Notes under the pieces: generated by a model | Databases searched by the model: none | What the model saw: the letters and a program-made list of their open reading frames with translations, nothing else | What the model was told of the DNA's origin: nothing | Origin: Xiphophorus maculatus | Lineage: Eukaryota; Chordata; Actinopteri; Cyprinodontiformes; Poeciliidae | NCBI RefSeq assembly: GCF_002775205.1 | Contig: NC_036459.1 | Span: 4,037,466 to 4,101,465, forward strand | Reading direction: 5' to 3' | DNA: 64,000 bases | Made by a program: the position numbers and the translations under genes | In this document: positions 13,501-25,369 of the stretch, one piece after another | Numbering within the stretch: position 1 is the first letter of the stretch | How the letters are laid out: every line of letters starts with the position of its first letter

Positions 13501-16500
13501 TTTGTGGCCTTTGGAAGTCCACTAAGTGATTAAGTTTATAAAAGCAGAGTGACTGGCAAGGGACACCCTGTACAGGCTTTGTATTGATAAATATTGAGCT
13601 TATAAATGTTATTCAAATAACTAAATCTTCTCTTTTATTAATTAACCTACTTTATTGATACGTTTTTAATAATTAACAAATTTTGCTAAGTCTTTTGCCA
13701 TTTTTTGCGGGTGGAGGTGTCCCAAGGAGCATGTTTATGTGTCACAAACATGTTCTCGTAATAAGCTGTATGCAGTCTGCAGTGTGTAATTCAATGCATG
13801 AAGCAACTTGGCTGAAGCTAAGAACTGAGTTATCTATAAAGATTCAGCAGTTGCTGTACGTGCAAAGAAAAGGTAATGAATACGTGAGTGATTTTCCCCT
13901 GCTGGAAAGGTTTATGTACCCAAAAATATTAAGCAAGGTCTGGATACTTGGCACCTCAATTTGATCAACTTTAGGGCATAAAGAGAGGAGGAAGAGAATC
14001 CCAGTTTCTGCCTGATGATCCAAGTGCAAACGCTGAAAAGGTTCGCAGTGTACCAGAGGAGAAATATATATGCTCCAGAAAACACCCTGTATCATATCTC
14101 AGATGTATTCGTTCTGCTTCTTAGATATATAAAATCGATATAGCATCTCATGCAACTCAGAGTTGTTGGGATGAACGACGCTAAACACAGGGCGGATTTT
14201 GGAAAAAAAAGACTTGAGCTTGAGGCTTTAACACAGTTGCAGAGCTACAGAATAATTTAGATGAAAGCATAGTCATTTGTCAGGATGGCTCAGACCTAAA
14301 TTCAGCAGTGATTATCTGTAGATGTGCAAAAAGTAGTGCAAAGGGATCACACAGCAAAATATGCTGCTACAATGATTGAAGGAAAGTATCATTTTCCTTC
14401 CACTTTTCAAGTAAGCAGTACTTTTGTTGTTGTTGTAAAAATAGGCAATACTGTGTTGTTTGCGTGACAAGTAATGCATGAATCCTACAAAATAACATAA
14501 GGCCGGGGTTACGGGTATTTTTGAAAATCTGTGTTCTTCTTCCTCCTCAGACAGGCCAATCTAAATGAAGCAGCAGAGCGGCAGTATAAACGTGCAGCCA
14601 GCCTCAGACCAGATGTAAGTACCCGGGCCTGTTTGCACTTATTATGGAACTGCTGCGCACACGTCTGCTCTGTAAATTCAATTTACAACACCGTGCACTT
14701 TTTCCTCTGCCCCCTCCCCAGCCCTCATCTTTCTGACATCGTGGTACTGTTGCTCCAATAAACCTGAGCAGAAAGTAGAAACGGCTTATTTCTGCGAGAT
14801 GTCGTCTGAATGTGCTTCAGCAATCACGACAACAGAACGCGCGAGAGAAATGAGTTTAGCGGTTATTGCCGTCCGACGTCGAAGTAAACACTCAATCATG
14901 TCAAACAGGCGGAGGAGCATTCGGGGGTGATATCACGTCTCTTGATGTCCGCACACATGGCTAAGGAAGTTTGGAGATATTACATCCTGTTTCTGTCTTG
15001 TGTACATCAGTCACTTCAAAGACGGAGGGTGTGTGGAGGTGCGCTGGAGGAGAATTAATTTAAAATCGGGGGAACAAGGCCTGGAGGGGGGAAAGTTTCT
15101 CTCTGCGATTTGTTATGGTCGTCTGGTTTGCGATTATGGGCTCTGTAACTTATGCACCGTTACAGTGAAAAAAAGCTTTGACCTTCATGTCTCCACTGCA
15201 TTAACCAGTTTTATATAGCTGCACTCTTTGAAGCTGTCTCTTCAAACCTTCCTTGTGTGTCGTTTCCCTCCAACCAATCCTCTCAGATTAGTATAAGTGC
15301 ACCAGATGCCCCTTAAATGATATTTTCCATTATTTCAGCCTGTTAAAAACTTAAATGTGTCATGTTTTTTTTAAGTAATCTCATCGTGTAAGTAAATTTA
15401 GCCCTACTTAGGGTTCACACATCTGCATTTTCCCAAATAAAATCAAATTCAGATTTTTTTTTTTCCTCTGTTAAAAACAAGTGGTCTGAAACCTATTGGA
15501 ATGCAGCCTGAAATCCCTCATGGACACTCTGAGACACACAGAGGGCTTCTCTCGTCATTTGTCAGGATGAGGTGGGGGGGTTTGTCTCTGACATTTTTCC
15601 CTGCACACATACTGCCTGGTGAGCGACAGACTCTCAAATATCAGCTTAATCCAATAGTTTTCAGGTCATGAAAGATTCAGCAGTTGCTGTACGTGCAAAG
15701 AAAAGGTAATGAATACGTGAGTAATTTTTCCCTACTGGAAAGGTTTATGTACCCAAAAATATTAAGCAAGGTCTGGATACTTGGCTTATGTTTTGGTCTT
15801 TGGCGACTACAGTATATTCATTTAATATATTCAGGGTGGGTGATTACATAATATGCCCCTCCACTTTGTAACATCAGCATGATGCTACCTCTACTATTCT
15901 TGACAATGGGGACAGCGTGTCCAAGTTTCAGCCTCATAACTGTTGCTTTGAGGTCAAGTTGAACAATTCGGACATAATCCTTTTTCTATGTTAGTCTGTC
16001 TATTTTATGTAATACACTAGTAACACTGTGCAAACACAGTCCTGATGATACCACCACTATGTTTGGCATTTTGGTCTTAAAAAGCCTCATCTTGACTCCT
16101 CTATACATTGTGTCACTTGACTATAAAACTTTTGTCCAGAAGATATCTGACTTGTTCAAGTTTTGCAAATATCAATCAGGCATTGCAGGTGTTGATTTTA
16201 GATCAGGAGCTTCATTTCTGTTCTGCACTCTTGTGAATCTGTGGCAATGTAAAATTGGCTTCTCTGATTGGCAAACACTAAGCTTCTGGAAAGGCTCTCC
16301 AAAAGCCTCAACCCTCCCTCCGGTTGAAAATGTGCAGAAATGACGGATCTGTGCCAAGAAGACAAACAATTATAATCAGAACTTAACACCATTTGGCTTA
16401 CTGGTTTATTCTTGTAGGGCTAGTTTATGTAATTTCTGTCTGTAATTTCCATAATGACCTGCAGTGGTGGTTGGCAAAGTACTTCACTAAATGGAAACTC

Positions 16501-17879
16501 CCCTTAAAAATCTGTAAAGCATCATGTAATGTCCAGTGTAAAACACTTAAGGACTTAAATTCTGCAAAATAAGAAAATCTGGCTTCTTTGAAGCTCTATT
16601 TAAAGAAAACAAGGGAAACGCTAACGTCTGTGAAGTTCTGTATATATGTAATATTTCAATACAAGTTCTCCTCTGGATGTCCCACAGAACAGGCTTCTGC
16701 TGTTTACAAAGGTGGAGGAATCCACATTTATCTGAATAAGTGCAGTTTGTCTCACCTGTGTAAACGAGTGCTGCGAGGAACATTAAACAGAACAAAGTTC
16801 AGAAGAGCTCTCACGCTTAACTCATGCGAGTTGAGGAAAAACCAACGGTTACTAGCTTGTTTGCTACAGTCGGGTGTGAAAAACAAGATTTTGAGATCAG
16901 TCGGGGGAAAGTGGAATGTTAACCGGTGACACGCAATCTTTGAGAAGAGACCAACTGTTGTGCTTGAGGAGGAAAATGTGTGAACTAGTTGCCAGATTTC
17001 GACCCATGCATCATGCTGGGAGTGTGTAGGGGCCCGGGAGCAAAGCCAGATCTGTGCAGTAGGAGATTTGCGTGTATTTGTCAGCTACATTTGTTAAGGA
17101 CATTGTAGATTCTCAGTGTTCATTCACTGTTTAAAACCCCAGGGATTTATTCTGCAACCTAAAATATATGGTTCTTGGATGAACTGTAGCTCATATATAA
17201 ATACTGAGCTCTAGCTTATGCAGAGACTTCTAGCTACCTCTCTGTTTGGTGCAATACTTTGATGTTCAGCCACTCCTGTTACTGTGGCCAACACTGTACA
17301 TCTTGAATTATTTTACTCTTAAGTAAATTTCATCGCTGCTAACTTATTACAAACAAAAGCGTGTTTTCTTCAAAACAATAAAACTCAAAGTTTTCTTTTG
17401 TGAAATCTCTTAAAGCTGTTGATGTGAGCCCCCCCAAAAAAATGCTGCCACATGTAAGGAATTTGTCTCCTACAAAAAATCTGGCCAGGTTCCTAAAACA
17501 TGCATCTCTGATAAATAGCTGTGTCAAGCGTAGAGTTAAGAAGGTCAGGTTTAAAATTGTTTGCCCAAATAAGGGTATCAAGTTTGGCAATCCTCAAACG
17601 CAACACCTCACATCACTCATCATTTCTAAGGCACTAACTTTGTCTCTTGTGATGATCCATCCCTCCTTTTCCCTCCCCCTCCTCCTCCAGTATCCAGCTG
17701 CTCTGATGAACCTTGGCGCCATCCTTCACCTGAACGGGAAGCTTCCCGAGGCGGAGGCCAACTACCTACGAGCCCTTCAACTCAAACCTGACGACGCCAT
17801 TACTCAGTCCAACCTGCGCAAGCTATGGAACATCATGGAGCGACAGGGGCTCAAAACGAAGCAGAGAGGGGAGCCCTAA
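1569..17879 (+). CDS. tmtc2: Protein O-mannosyltransferase TMTC2, 3' ten exons
   Basis: TMTC proteins are multi-pass ER membrane proteins with luminal TPRs, known as O-mannosyltransferases acting on cadherins; TMTC2 is also linked to ER calcium handling. Exons read here: 1569-2397, 2963-3077, 3701-3786, 4662-4846, 4989-5067, 6129-6250, 8146-8227, 11021-11135, 14551-14614, 17691-17879. All have AG acceptors and GT donors and phases join without a break, giving 621 codons plus TAA. The first exon holds the DUF1736 region (RLYWMGNKPPNFSNSDNP, then LSFDWSMDAVPL) and several membrane segments; the rest are TPRs, ending in LGAILHLNGKLPEAEANYL and a short polar tail. Wording and length match TMTC2 better than TMTC1, 3 or 4. 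The donor at 11136 (gtcggc) is weak. Reading upstream of 1569 is intron, not a start. The teleost a/b paralogue cannot be told. Confidence 0.95.
2448..2861. mobile_element. Tc1/mariner-like non-autonomous remnant in tmtc2 intron
   Basis: The left end (ttgcaaaa, then gaacattttcacattctg) and the right end (ttgtgttgatctatcata followed by an inverted form of the left end near 2848-2861) resemble the degenerate terminal inverted repeats of fish Tc1-like elements. No transposase is left. It fills most of the 565-bp intron between the first two visible exons. Confidence 0.55.
3787..4661 (+). other. tmtc2 intron, nothing recognised
   Basis: AT-rich intron. No coding, RNA gene or clear repeat was seen. 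The shorter introns 3078-3700 and 5068-6128 are likewise featureless. Confidence 0.6.
6251..8145 (+). other. tmtc2 intron, one small inverted repeat
   Basis: The exon before ends with a clean gtatgt donor. Apart from the stem at 7450-7489 and C-runs near 6667, nothing was recognised. The open frames here have no recognisable content. Confidence 0.55.
7450..7489. repeat. Short perfect inverted repeat
   Basis: Arms GTAAGCAGACAAA (7455-7467) and TTTGTCTGCTTAC (7472-7484) are perfectly complementary around a 4-nt spacer. The stem extends to 18 bp with one mismatch. It may be a collapsed MITE end or a cruciform-prone site. Confidence 0.6.
8228..11020 (+). other. tmtc2 intron containing the 18S-derived insert
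   Basis: Non-coding. Around 9040-10140 the GC content rises and a 147-codon open frame appears, but it has no splice context or family resemblance. The only recognised element is the 18S rRNA-derived insert at 10609-10770. Confidence 0.55.
10609..10770 (-). pseudogene. 18S rRNA 5'-end retro-insertion with 11-bp TSD
   Basis: On the minus strand, 10733 down to 10618 reads as the first ~116 nt of eukaryotic 18S rRNA, starting TACCTGGTTGATCCTGCC and running to TTATGG, with about two mismatches against the vertebrate sequence I remember. The insert is bounded by identical TGCAGCTGAAA copies at 10609-10619 and 10760-10770, the signature of target-primed insertion. About 26 nt precede the mature 18S 5' end (10734-10759), perhaps from the external transcribed spacer. 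No poly(A) tail is seen. It is a dead fragment, not an rRNA gene. Confidence 0.88.
12140..12740 (+). mobile_element. Decayed Tc1-like transposase remnant
   Basis: Several stretches recall Tc1 transposase coding DNA in the right order: a helix-turn-helix part (aagaagattgcagc and tctccaaaaaccctaaaac), a segment like the HGGGSIMVWG motif (gtggagcatggaggtg, then catggtttgaggtttc near 12520-12555), and a downstream stretch (ccagaccttgatctttc at 12616). Stops and shifts break every frame, so it is dead. Exact ends were not found. Confidence 0.6.
13838..13952. repeat. 115-bp direct repeat, copy 1
   Basis: Nearly identical to 15671-15785, with about three transitions over 115 bp. Flanking sequence differs. 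The two copies sit in adjacent tmtc2 introns, separated by the exon at 14551-14614. Confidence 0.85.
14615..17690 (+). other. Last tmtc2 intron
   Basis: Contains copy 2 of the 115-bp repeat and otherwise unrecognised AT-rich sequence. It ends in a strong pyrimidine tract (17660-17688) and AG before the terminal exon. Confidence 0.6.
15671..15785. repeat. 115-bp direct repeat, copy 2
   Basis: Same orientation as 13838-13952 and about 97% identical. No gene-like content. Origin unknown: a young interspersed repeat or a local duplication. Confidence 0.85.
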
Positions 17880-18398
17880 ACTGAGAAGACTGCTGTCTCG
17901 TTTCGTTGCGGTGCTCGAAACATGGAGCGGGACGGACACAAAACGCTCAGTCGAGTTCGGGGATGGTCAAAGTTGGTGTGATTGAGGTTTGATGGCAAAC
18001 TTCTGCATTACACCGCAGTGTTCATTTGGTGGCTCAGACTACTAAAACTAAATCTAATGGTTCTTTTACCATAAATGTGATACAGCTCTTGTTAAAGGAG
18101 ACAAAAATGGAGAGATGCACTGAGAAATTGGCTAGGGACTAGCTCCGACCAGTGGTGTCAAAAACTCACAAATGCTTTCTTTTCTTCAAGCAGTAAACAA
18201 GTAGGCACTAACAGCAGCACAATTCAGGTTGGAATCTGTTGTGGGAATTAGGGAGGCATCAGAAGAAGCTCAAAATTGGCAGGAAGCTGCATCAACGGGA
18301 AGAGAGAGACCTCGGCAGATACCAGGTGGACTGGGGTATAAACATGGACGGCCTCTTTGAAATCTCAGAGTTATGGCAAAAATCGACATTCTCCAGGA
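17880..18398 (+). other. tmtc2 3' flank, probable 3' UTR
   Basis: Follows the TAA of tmtc2. Presumably 3' UTR, but the polyadenylation site could not be fixed because AATAAA-like sequences are frequent further down (for example 18840-18880) inside repeat sequence. Confidence 0.5.
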
Positions 18399-19269
18399 CA
18401 GTGGTTCTCAATCTTTTTCTCGCAAGTACCACCTCAGTACATCATTGACATTTTTAAAACAGTAACACAACAAGACTTGGACTTTTGTAGTTTGTCAGAT
18501 TTTGTCTTCTTTATATCAAAATGGAAAAACAGAAGGAAAAGCAGTGAGTGTTTGGTTGATAAGTCCAAGTTTTTTACACTTGCTATGAAATCCAACATGG
18601 CTGCCATGAGTTTAGACGATTGGTAATAAACAGTTTATTTGCATTTCTGAAAGTATCTAACGATCACATTAGGAATTGCCCACGTTCTACTGTATAGCCT
18701 CTGTTAGGGAATATGTTTCTTTAGAATTAAAGTTAATGAAATGCTAAGATTTACATATCTGTCAGTTCATATTTCTTATAGTAGTTAGCTTATCACTGAA
18801 CACTGCAGTTAGAGTTGATATCTTTCTCTAATCCATGTTCCAGAGTGAAAAATAAATAAGTAAAGAATAAAGCACTAAAATAACCAAACTATTGTAAACT
18901 ATACCAACATCAATATCTGACATAAGACAAAATGTATTTGCACCAAAGAATTTTGCTTTCTATGTCCTTTTAACATTTTTTACACAAATATAAACTATAG
19001 AGGGGCTTTTTTATATTTTATCCAAATTTTACACAAATAAAATTTGATTTGATTTAGATTTTTTTTTAGTTTGCAATGCGCATAGTTTGATGCTTTGTAA
19101 AATATAATCAATGTTTTAAATCAAACAACAAAAGCTATACTTCACATTTTGACACAAACAAATAAGGTAAATATAAAATAAATGAATCACATATTATATT
19201 TTATTTTTTATTCGGTCTTGTTCTGGAGGAGGGGTTCAGAAAATTACAGAAAAGTTTGAGAACCGCTTG
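18399..19269. mobile_element. hAT-like non-autonomous element
   Basis: Starts CAGTGGTTCTCAA and ends in the inverted form TTTGAGAACCGCTT near 19255-19268, as in hAT (Charlie-type) elements. The interior is AT-rich without coding. Flanking 8-mers (ctccagga and gttcaaga) are only partly alike, so a target-site duplication is unproven. Confidence 0.6.
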
Positions 19270-21226
19270 TTCAAGAGATTACACATGGAGACCGCGCTTT
19301 ACAGCTAACAAGGCTAGCTGCAATAATCGTGCTCATACCTAACACAAAACACTAAGGACATCCAAATATTAACTGTCTGATCATATAGTAAATTATATAT
19401 AAATTAAGACTGACCACTTAGGAATGGAAGACTAGAAAAATGTTTTTATAAGCCATGAGATCAGTAAAGAATTTTGTTAGAGATCAACAACAAAACTGAA
19501 ACCACAAAAAAATTAATAAATAAAATGCAAACTGCAGCATTTCCATAAATACTGAGTTGACTGTAACTTTACTGTTGTGTGTAACAGTAACTTAAATGAG
19601 GGGCTTACTGAAATTGTTTTAGCTGAAGCAATTTTGAAATGTGTCGCCATCAAGTGGTGTTTTATGTCACTATCTGCTTTGACACAAAGGGAAACCTACA
19701 TTTTACTTGGCCATCATGGAAAAAAAACCTATTTAATCATCTAAAGGGAGCAAAGCAGGAATGTAGCATCTTGCTTCAGGCTTTGTTGTTTTTAGCACAA
19801 AGCTAACCAGCATTTTGTTGGTTAAATTGCATGATGTTTGCCATTCTCATTTGTTGTTTTTTTTTTTGTTGTTTTTTTTAAACGTGAGAAGAATTTCTTT
19901 TTTTTAAAAAAACAAAACAAAAAAAACCTAATGGTCCTGGAAGAAAACAAGGCATAAAAAGAATTCAGCGAGATATTTTGGTACAACCTTCTTAATACAA
20001 AGATTCCCAAAAAAAAAAAAAAAAACACAATAGAAATCCAATCCAGTTGAAAACGTGAAGATTCGTAAATTTTGAACATTTCAGGCAGAAAAACAAAAAC
20101 GTCTCAGTGGTGCCAAAGCCTGTAATGAGTTCTCAAGCCTTCGGTGCCAAGCCAGATCTGTAAACACTCGTATTTTGTTTGTTGTGTCAGACGGTGTTTC
20201 ATACTATGTGATCAAATGAATTTTAATTTATTAATATGTGTTATAAATGCCAACTTTGTGCCATATCATCTCACCCGTTTTCTTTCCTCCAATCAGACTG
20301 TAGAAGGCGACATGACAGTTTTCTTTATCTTTAGTGTTTTTTGTTTTTCCTCTGTGCTCAGGGATATCAGGTTGTGATTCCTGTGACAGAGCTGAAGATC
20401 TGTGACACAGAGAGAGCTTCTTCATGTGTTAGGTGTTCTTTGTTGATCGTGGATGTTTATTTAATTATAGAACACGTCTAGCTGAAACCGTCTGGTGTTT
20501 TGTAAGAAGTACAATGAAGACTTTTCCATAATAAAAGTAAAAGATTTTTCGAGTGAGTGTTTCTTTCTGGAACTTAGATGACCAGTTGAGGAGTAAAAGC
20601 GCGAGACACGATCGAACAGCTTTTCACGTCTTGATTCACAGAAAACAGCTTGAAAAATATTTCTGTTCACATTTTATTCTGTAGCCCTTTCTTTAAAACA
20701 GTGTCTGTCATCCAAAGTGAAAACATACATGTATGTGGTAACATATTAAGTTAAAATCCTGAATAAAATATACCCAGACTAGATCAATAAAAAAACACAA
20801 AATCCAGTCTTCAGCTGGAGTTCACTCTCTCTATCCGCACACAAAAACATTACAGCAGTAGTATCTGTTAAGTCTGTTTTTTACTGCTTTTTTAAATTCT
20901 TCTAGTTGCAATATCTAAACAAAGCAACAATTAGCAACATAAACTAAAATTAGATGTTTGGTTGCAAGGTGTTAAAATCTCAGTTTGCTATGAAGTATGG
21001 CAAAAAGAAATATATAGCGGTGTTTTATTCTACAGGTGTACATATACAGATTAAGCCAATTAAACCTCTAACGTGTGTATAGAAACACATTGATCCATTG
21101 GCTGAACAGCTTCTGAGAAAGCAAAGGAGGGAAAAGCTGATGAAAACATGCCTGAGATCTTTAAAATCTCAGTCCAGTTTAATTCCCCTACAAACAACAG
21201 AGCATAATGACTGACAATCAGTCAGT

Positions 21227-21259
<33 letters not shown>

Positions 21260-22735
21260 CCCGATGAGCTAATTAGAGATGGATACGGAGCCATTATCAG
21301 CATGTTGATACCATCCAATCCAACAGACATCAAAGTGTTTGTAGATAAAAAGGCAGCCTTGGAAAACACCAAGCGGTAAATATTTAAGAAGAGATCAAAC
21401 ATCACTCAGTTAATAGCTTGGAAGAAACTCAGAAATGGTTTCGAAGTTTCAAACTTCTCTCCCCCCCCTCATCTTTTCCAAGTTAGCCCAAAATGTTTGG
21501 GTATTTAATCAAAATGTAAAAAACCGAGGATGAAGTATGAGGTTTTCATTTGCAGATAGAAAGCTCTTACATGAATAGCATAAAATTAATTTAAAGTAAT
21601 GTTCGAGGTGATTGCATTCTAGCTCAGAAATAATAATAGTAGTAATGCGATGGTTTAGAATTGAACAATACACAAAAAACAGAATAGCAAGAAACACAAA
21701 GAAAAAATTGGATTGTGATTTTGTTTTAATTCATGTGGCATATGATAAGAATAAATAAATAAAGTCTCATACATAGTTTCTCAGATATTTGCTTATAAAA
21801 GTGAATGAGATTGCTGATTTGGTGACATACGTTTATGCACAGCTCCTTCTTGATACAACAGCGCACTCTGCTGGCAGTTTTTATGAAGTCCATCTAATTT
21901 GATATATTTTACATCTCTTTTTTTACATTAAATTCTGCGGTATCAATCAAAAAAAAAACGAATTTACATCAAACTCTATTTTCGAAATATTTAATCATTT
22001 TAGCTAGCAGGGTGGTAACATTAAGAGTCTTTTTAAAAATATTATTTCAGATTGCAATTCCCTTTTCCCCTCAGGGTTTCAATTACCATAATATTTCTAG
22101 TCAAACACACATTTATGCTGAAAAATCTCTCTCTGTATATGAAGATTGATTTTTACAGAATATCCTTTTATTCTTCAGAGTAATTGCCGTTATAAACTAA
22201 TGTGCGGAAGTTTAAGCTTTAATGTTTTCTGCTGCTTGGCTCTCATTCCCTCCTTTTGAGCGTTTATTGGCAATAAAGCCACTATTGGCTTTATTGGCTT
22301 TTCTACTGTCAGCAGTAGAAAAGCAAAAGGCAAGCAGATGTTTACCTTTGTTAATAATTTGCATTAAAAGACTGTACAGCATGTTGGAGCTTAAGATTTT
22401 TTTTGTGGAATTGTCAAAAGCTGTACGGGGAAATCTGCAAGAACGTCTGCAAAATCCTTCTATTTAGGATTTTGGTAGAGGCCAGGACCTACCTAATACT
22501 TCAGAAAAAAAGATTGATAATAATTTATGTTAATGACTTATAATATAAATATGCATCTGCATGTTTCTTCCACTCATGCAGTCAAGAAGCAGGAGGCCTT
22601 AATGGACCAAAAGAGGTTAAAACAGGAATGAAGAAGCGTTGGTGTGGTTCTGCAACAGAGTTTTCTTTTGAATACTTAAATCTTCATTTTGTGATTGTAA
22701 CATTTTGTAAAATCATAAACTTCTAAAGTAAATAC

Positions 22736-22767
<32 letters not shown>

Positions 22768-22860
22768 TAAATTAGTTATAAAACAAACAGTCTCCACTGT
22801 AAATTATTAAATCTGGGCTTCTAATGAAATGTGTGGAGCTTTTCCTGTAAAAACTCTTAA
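19270..22860. other. Intergenic, AT-rich, simple repeats only
   Basis: Between tmtc2 and the parp11-like locus. Poly-T/poly-A tracts near 19855-20020, a (CA)n at 21227-21258, a short perfect stem near 22296-22325 and an A-run plus (TA)n near 22737-22768 are visible. No gene was recognised. Confidence 0.55.
21227..21258. repeat. (CA)n microsatellite
   Basis: About 16 uninterrupted CA dinucleotides. Confidence 0.95.
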
Positions 22861-22864
22861 CAGA

Positions 22865-24671
22865 CTAAAGTTCATACTCAATAAGATATTCCGGATATAT
22901 CTGATTTGGATCAAATGTGATGAATATCATCGGATCGTCGAGATCATCCACACAGCTGTCGTGAAAATTTTCAAGGCTTCCATGATCTGGTTTAGAGAAA
23001 TAAAACTCTCCAAGTTTCGATTTCCCAACCATCACCCGAGCAAGAAAGATCACTTTAGTGAGTTTACCGTTTGTTGGAGCTCTCCTGATGCTACTGTATG
23101 TGTTTGCATAGAATGCACACGTGGTAAAATATATCCCTGCAGAGAGAAAAAGAAAAAGAAATGATTTGATCAGCTTAAAAAGAAGCTTTGTGACATTACA
23201 CACACGCTTTTTACTGAATTCTATTCACTTTAGTAACTACATTTATGCCTATGACATTTTACCTAACAATTCTATTCCTAATCCTAAACTTAACCAAAAC
23301 TTAATTCACATCATACCATAAAATCTATTGAGTACAGCATAGTAGAAGTGCAAAAAAGTGAGGTTGAGGTCCTCACGTTCTGCAAATGGCCCCGCTTTGA
23401 TGGTAAAAAGGGTGAAAGTGGTTCTCTAAATGCAATATATACAAGTATACTCCCACGCACAACCCCCCACACACACATTAATAAGGTTTCTATACTGATT
23501 TCATTACCTTTGCCATAAAGTTTCCCATGTTGTCCAGCCAACCATAAATCAAAGTTATTTGTGCAAATGCTGGCAATATTTTCACTGTCAGTGCCGTGGA
23601 AAAGCCATCTCTCTTGAATGCTGTTGGTACCCTGAAGCCTCATTAGTTGTTTCGTTTTTCTAAAAGTAAAAAATAAATAAAAACTTTCCTTTGTTTGTTT
23701 TCAAGCTGGAGGAAAGAAAAAATATAATGCACTTACATTTAAAAGCCTTTCTTACCTGCAATACATTTCCCAGAGGTCCAAGTTTTGTATCCTTGTTATT
23801 GATACTATGGTCTTATTCAGGAGTCCATTATGTGTGATATAATGAGCCACATCCTGATACTCTGGGGTGCGTTTATCCAGTGGGATCAACTATGCAACAC
23901 AAAAGACGTTGAGGTTTAAGGCGTGAGCAGTATAAAGGGTTAAAAATGCATAAATATCATTAATATACTTAATTAAATTAGAGTAAAATTTCTGCATGTC
24001 AAAAAATGTAGCCTTGGGAGCTACACCAGCCCATGTGTATGTCACCTATAATGTGACTTAGAAGTTTTTACCCGGTAAGGACCTGTAGCATCCAAATGTT
24101 CCCAGGAAACAGGTGGAGAACAGAAACAGGAACACCTGTGGGAGGAGCAAAGTCTGAACTATAGCCATGGTTTCGCTTTCATTTAGTGTAAAATCAAACT
24201 GAAATGACAGTGCTGTAGTCAAATGGATCCCAATATCTCACCTATTCTCAAGATTAAAGTTGCGTTGGATTCTTCTTTGTTTCCCTGTGGTGAGGTCCGT
24301 CTGTAACATCACTGCATGGAAAAAAAACCCCACACATTTTCTCTAATTTTCAGTAGCAGCAAAGTAGCAGCTGAGATTAAATGGGTGTTCACACAGACCT
24401 GAAAAATCTATTTTGCTCACATAGCTGCCGGCATCTACAACCATAAAGGATTTGTCGTTCAAATAAAATTTCTATATATCCTCGCTCCTTACACGATTAC
24501 TGGGATCATTCTGAAGAACAAAAAGAAGACACTGCTATATTGATCAAACAATAACTCTTAAAAAACTAGATAAAAGTTTACCTCAAATCTGTGCCACCTC
24601 CCACAATCTGCCTACCAATGCCATGGAGTGTCAGATGTGTCCATATTTTCTTCTTCATTTAGAGCCCACAT
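22865..24671 (-). pseudogene. parp11: PARP11-like mono-ADP-ribosyltransferase with two TAG codons
   Basis: PARP11-type enzymes attach single ADP-ribose units to proteins. Exons, minus strand: 24671-24582, 24510-24399, 24311-24242, 24135-24072, 23889-23756, 23659-23508, 23136-22865. All joins keep phase and have AG/GT borders, giving 298 codons including the stop. The first exon has MDTSD followed by ADCGRWHRF, as at the start of PARP11; the WWE domain continues to LTTGKQRRIQR; then RIQNLDLWEMYCR and the ART domain with H in LFHGT, Y in GKGIYF and NQIYPEYLIEY in the third-residue region. Two in-frame TAGs interrupt the WWE domain: 24614-24612 and 24474-24472 (where PARP11 has E of SEDIEK). The ART part is intact. 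A pseudogene is most likely; an ART-only product from a later start, or assembly error, is possible. Confidence 0.85.
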
Positions 24672-25180
24672 TGTGCTTACCAACTAAAGCTGAATAAAAA
24701 AGATAACTTGCTCTATCTGTCAGTGGTAGAGCAATAGTCACTCATATGACTATTTAATTTGGCTTTTGAGGTTTTTGCCTCCTGAGCTAAACCACTCTCA
24801 CTGAGGTAGGCTGGCTGTCCTACACCCAGTTAACTGTGTCAAGAGTTTCTACTCAGTTTGGAAACGTCTGGAATTCAATTTAAGTTTAGTCGAGGTCTAG
24901 ATAAATAGAACAAGAAATTATGTACATTTCTGGGCATTATTTATTTTCCCACCTTTAAAAACTTCACCCTTTTCTGATTTGGTCTCATGGCGGTTAAATT
25001 AACATGTGCAGGGAGGGTCCTAGACAACAACAAAAAAACATGGCTATTTTCTACTTCATTTAGAGCCAACATTGACAAACTAAAGCTGAATAAATAAATG
25101 AACCCCCAGTATCTCTCTCTTTGTATTTATGGCTCCTGAACTAAATTACTCCCTTTAAGTTAGGTTAGGGTGAATCATAA
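24628..25180. repeat. Local duplication of the parp11-like first-exon region
   Basis: The region around 24640-24695 recurs in weaker form at 25045-25100 (shared cttcatttagag and ctaaagctgaataaa), and later words (ctcctgagctaaa, ctcctgaactaaa) follow in the same order in both. On the minus strand the second copy shows a decayed form of the first exon's LNEEEN reading. Confidence 0.5.
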
Positions 25181-25369
25181 AAATAATGAATAAAAGTGCA
25201 CTGAGGAACTTGAGGAACCCCACACACGTTTCCATGTTTGCCTTTAGCATTTACCATCAGGGCTGTGGTATGTCTGACAACCTCTCCAGCAACAGCTGAC
25301 ATACCAGGAAACAATTTCAAAACCTGAGATAAAGCCACTCACTGCACATCTTTTTCATTTTATCAACAA

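Larger units (their letters stand above)
11136..14550 (+). other. tmtc2 intron with Tc1 remnant and repeat copy 1
   Basis: Besides the Tc1-like remnant (12140-12740) and the first copy of the 115-bp repeat (13838-13952), nothing coding was seen. Confidence 0.55.

Noticed and set aside
22865..24671. PARP12 or PARP14 assignment
   Set aside because: Single WWE plus ART, the MDTSD start and RIQNLDLWE wording fit PARP11 better.
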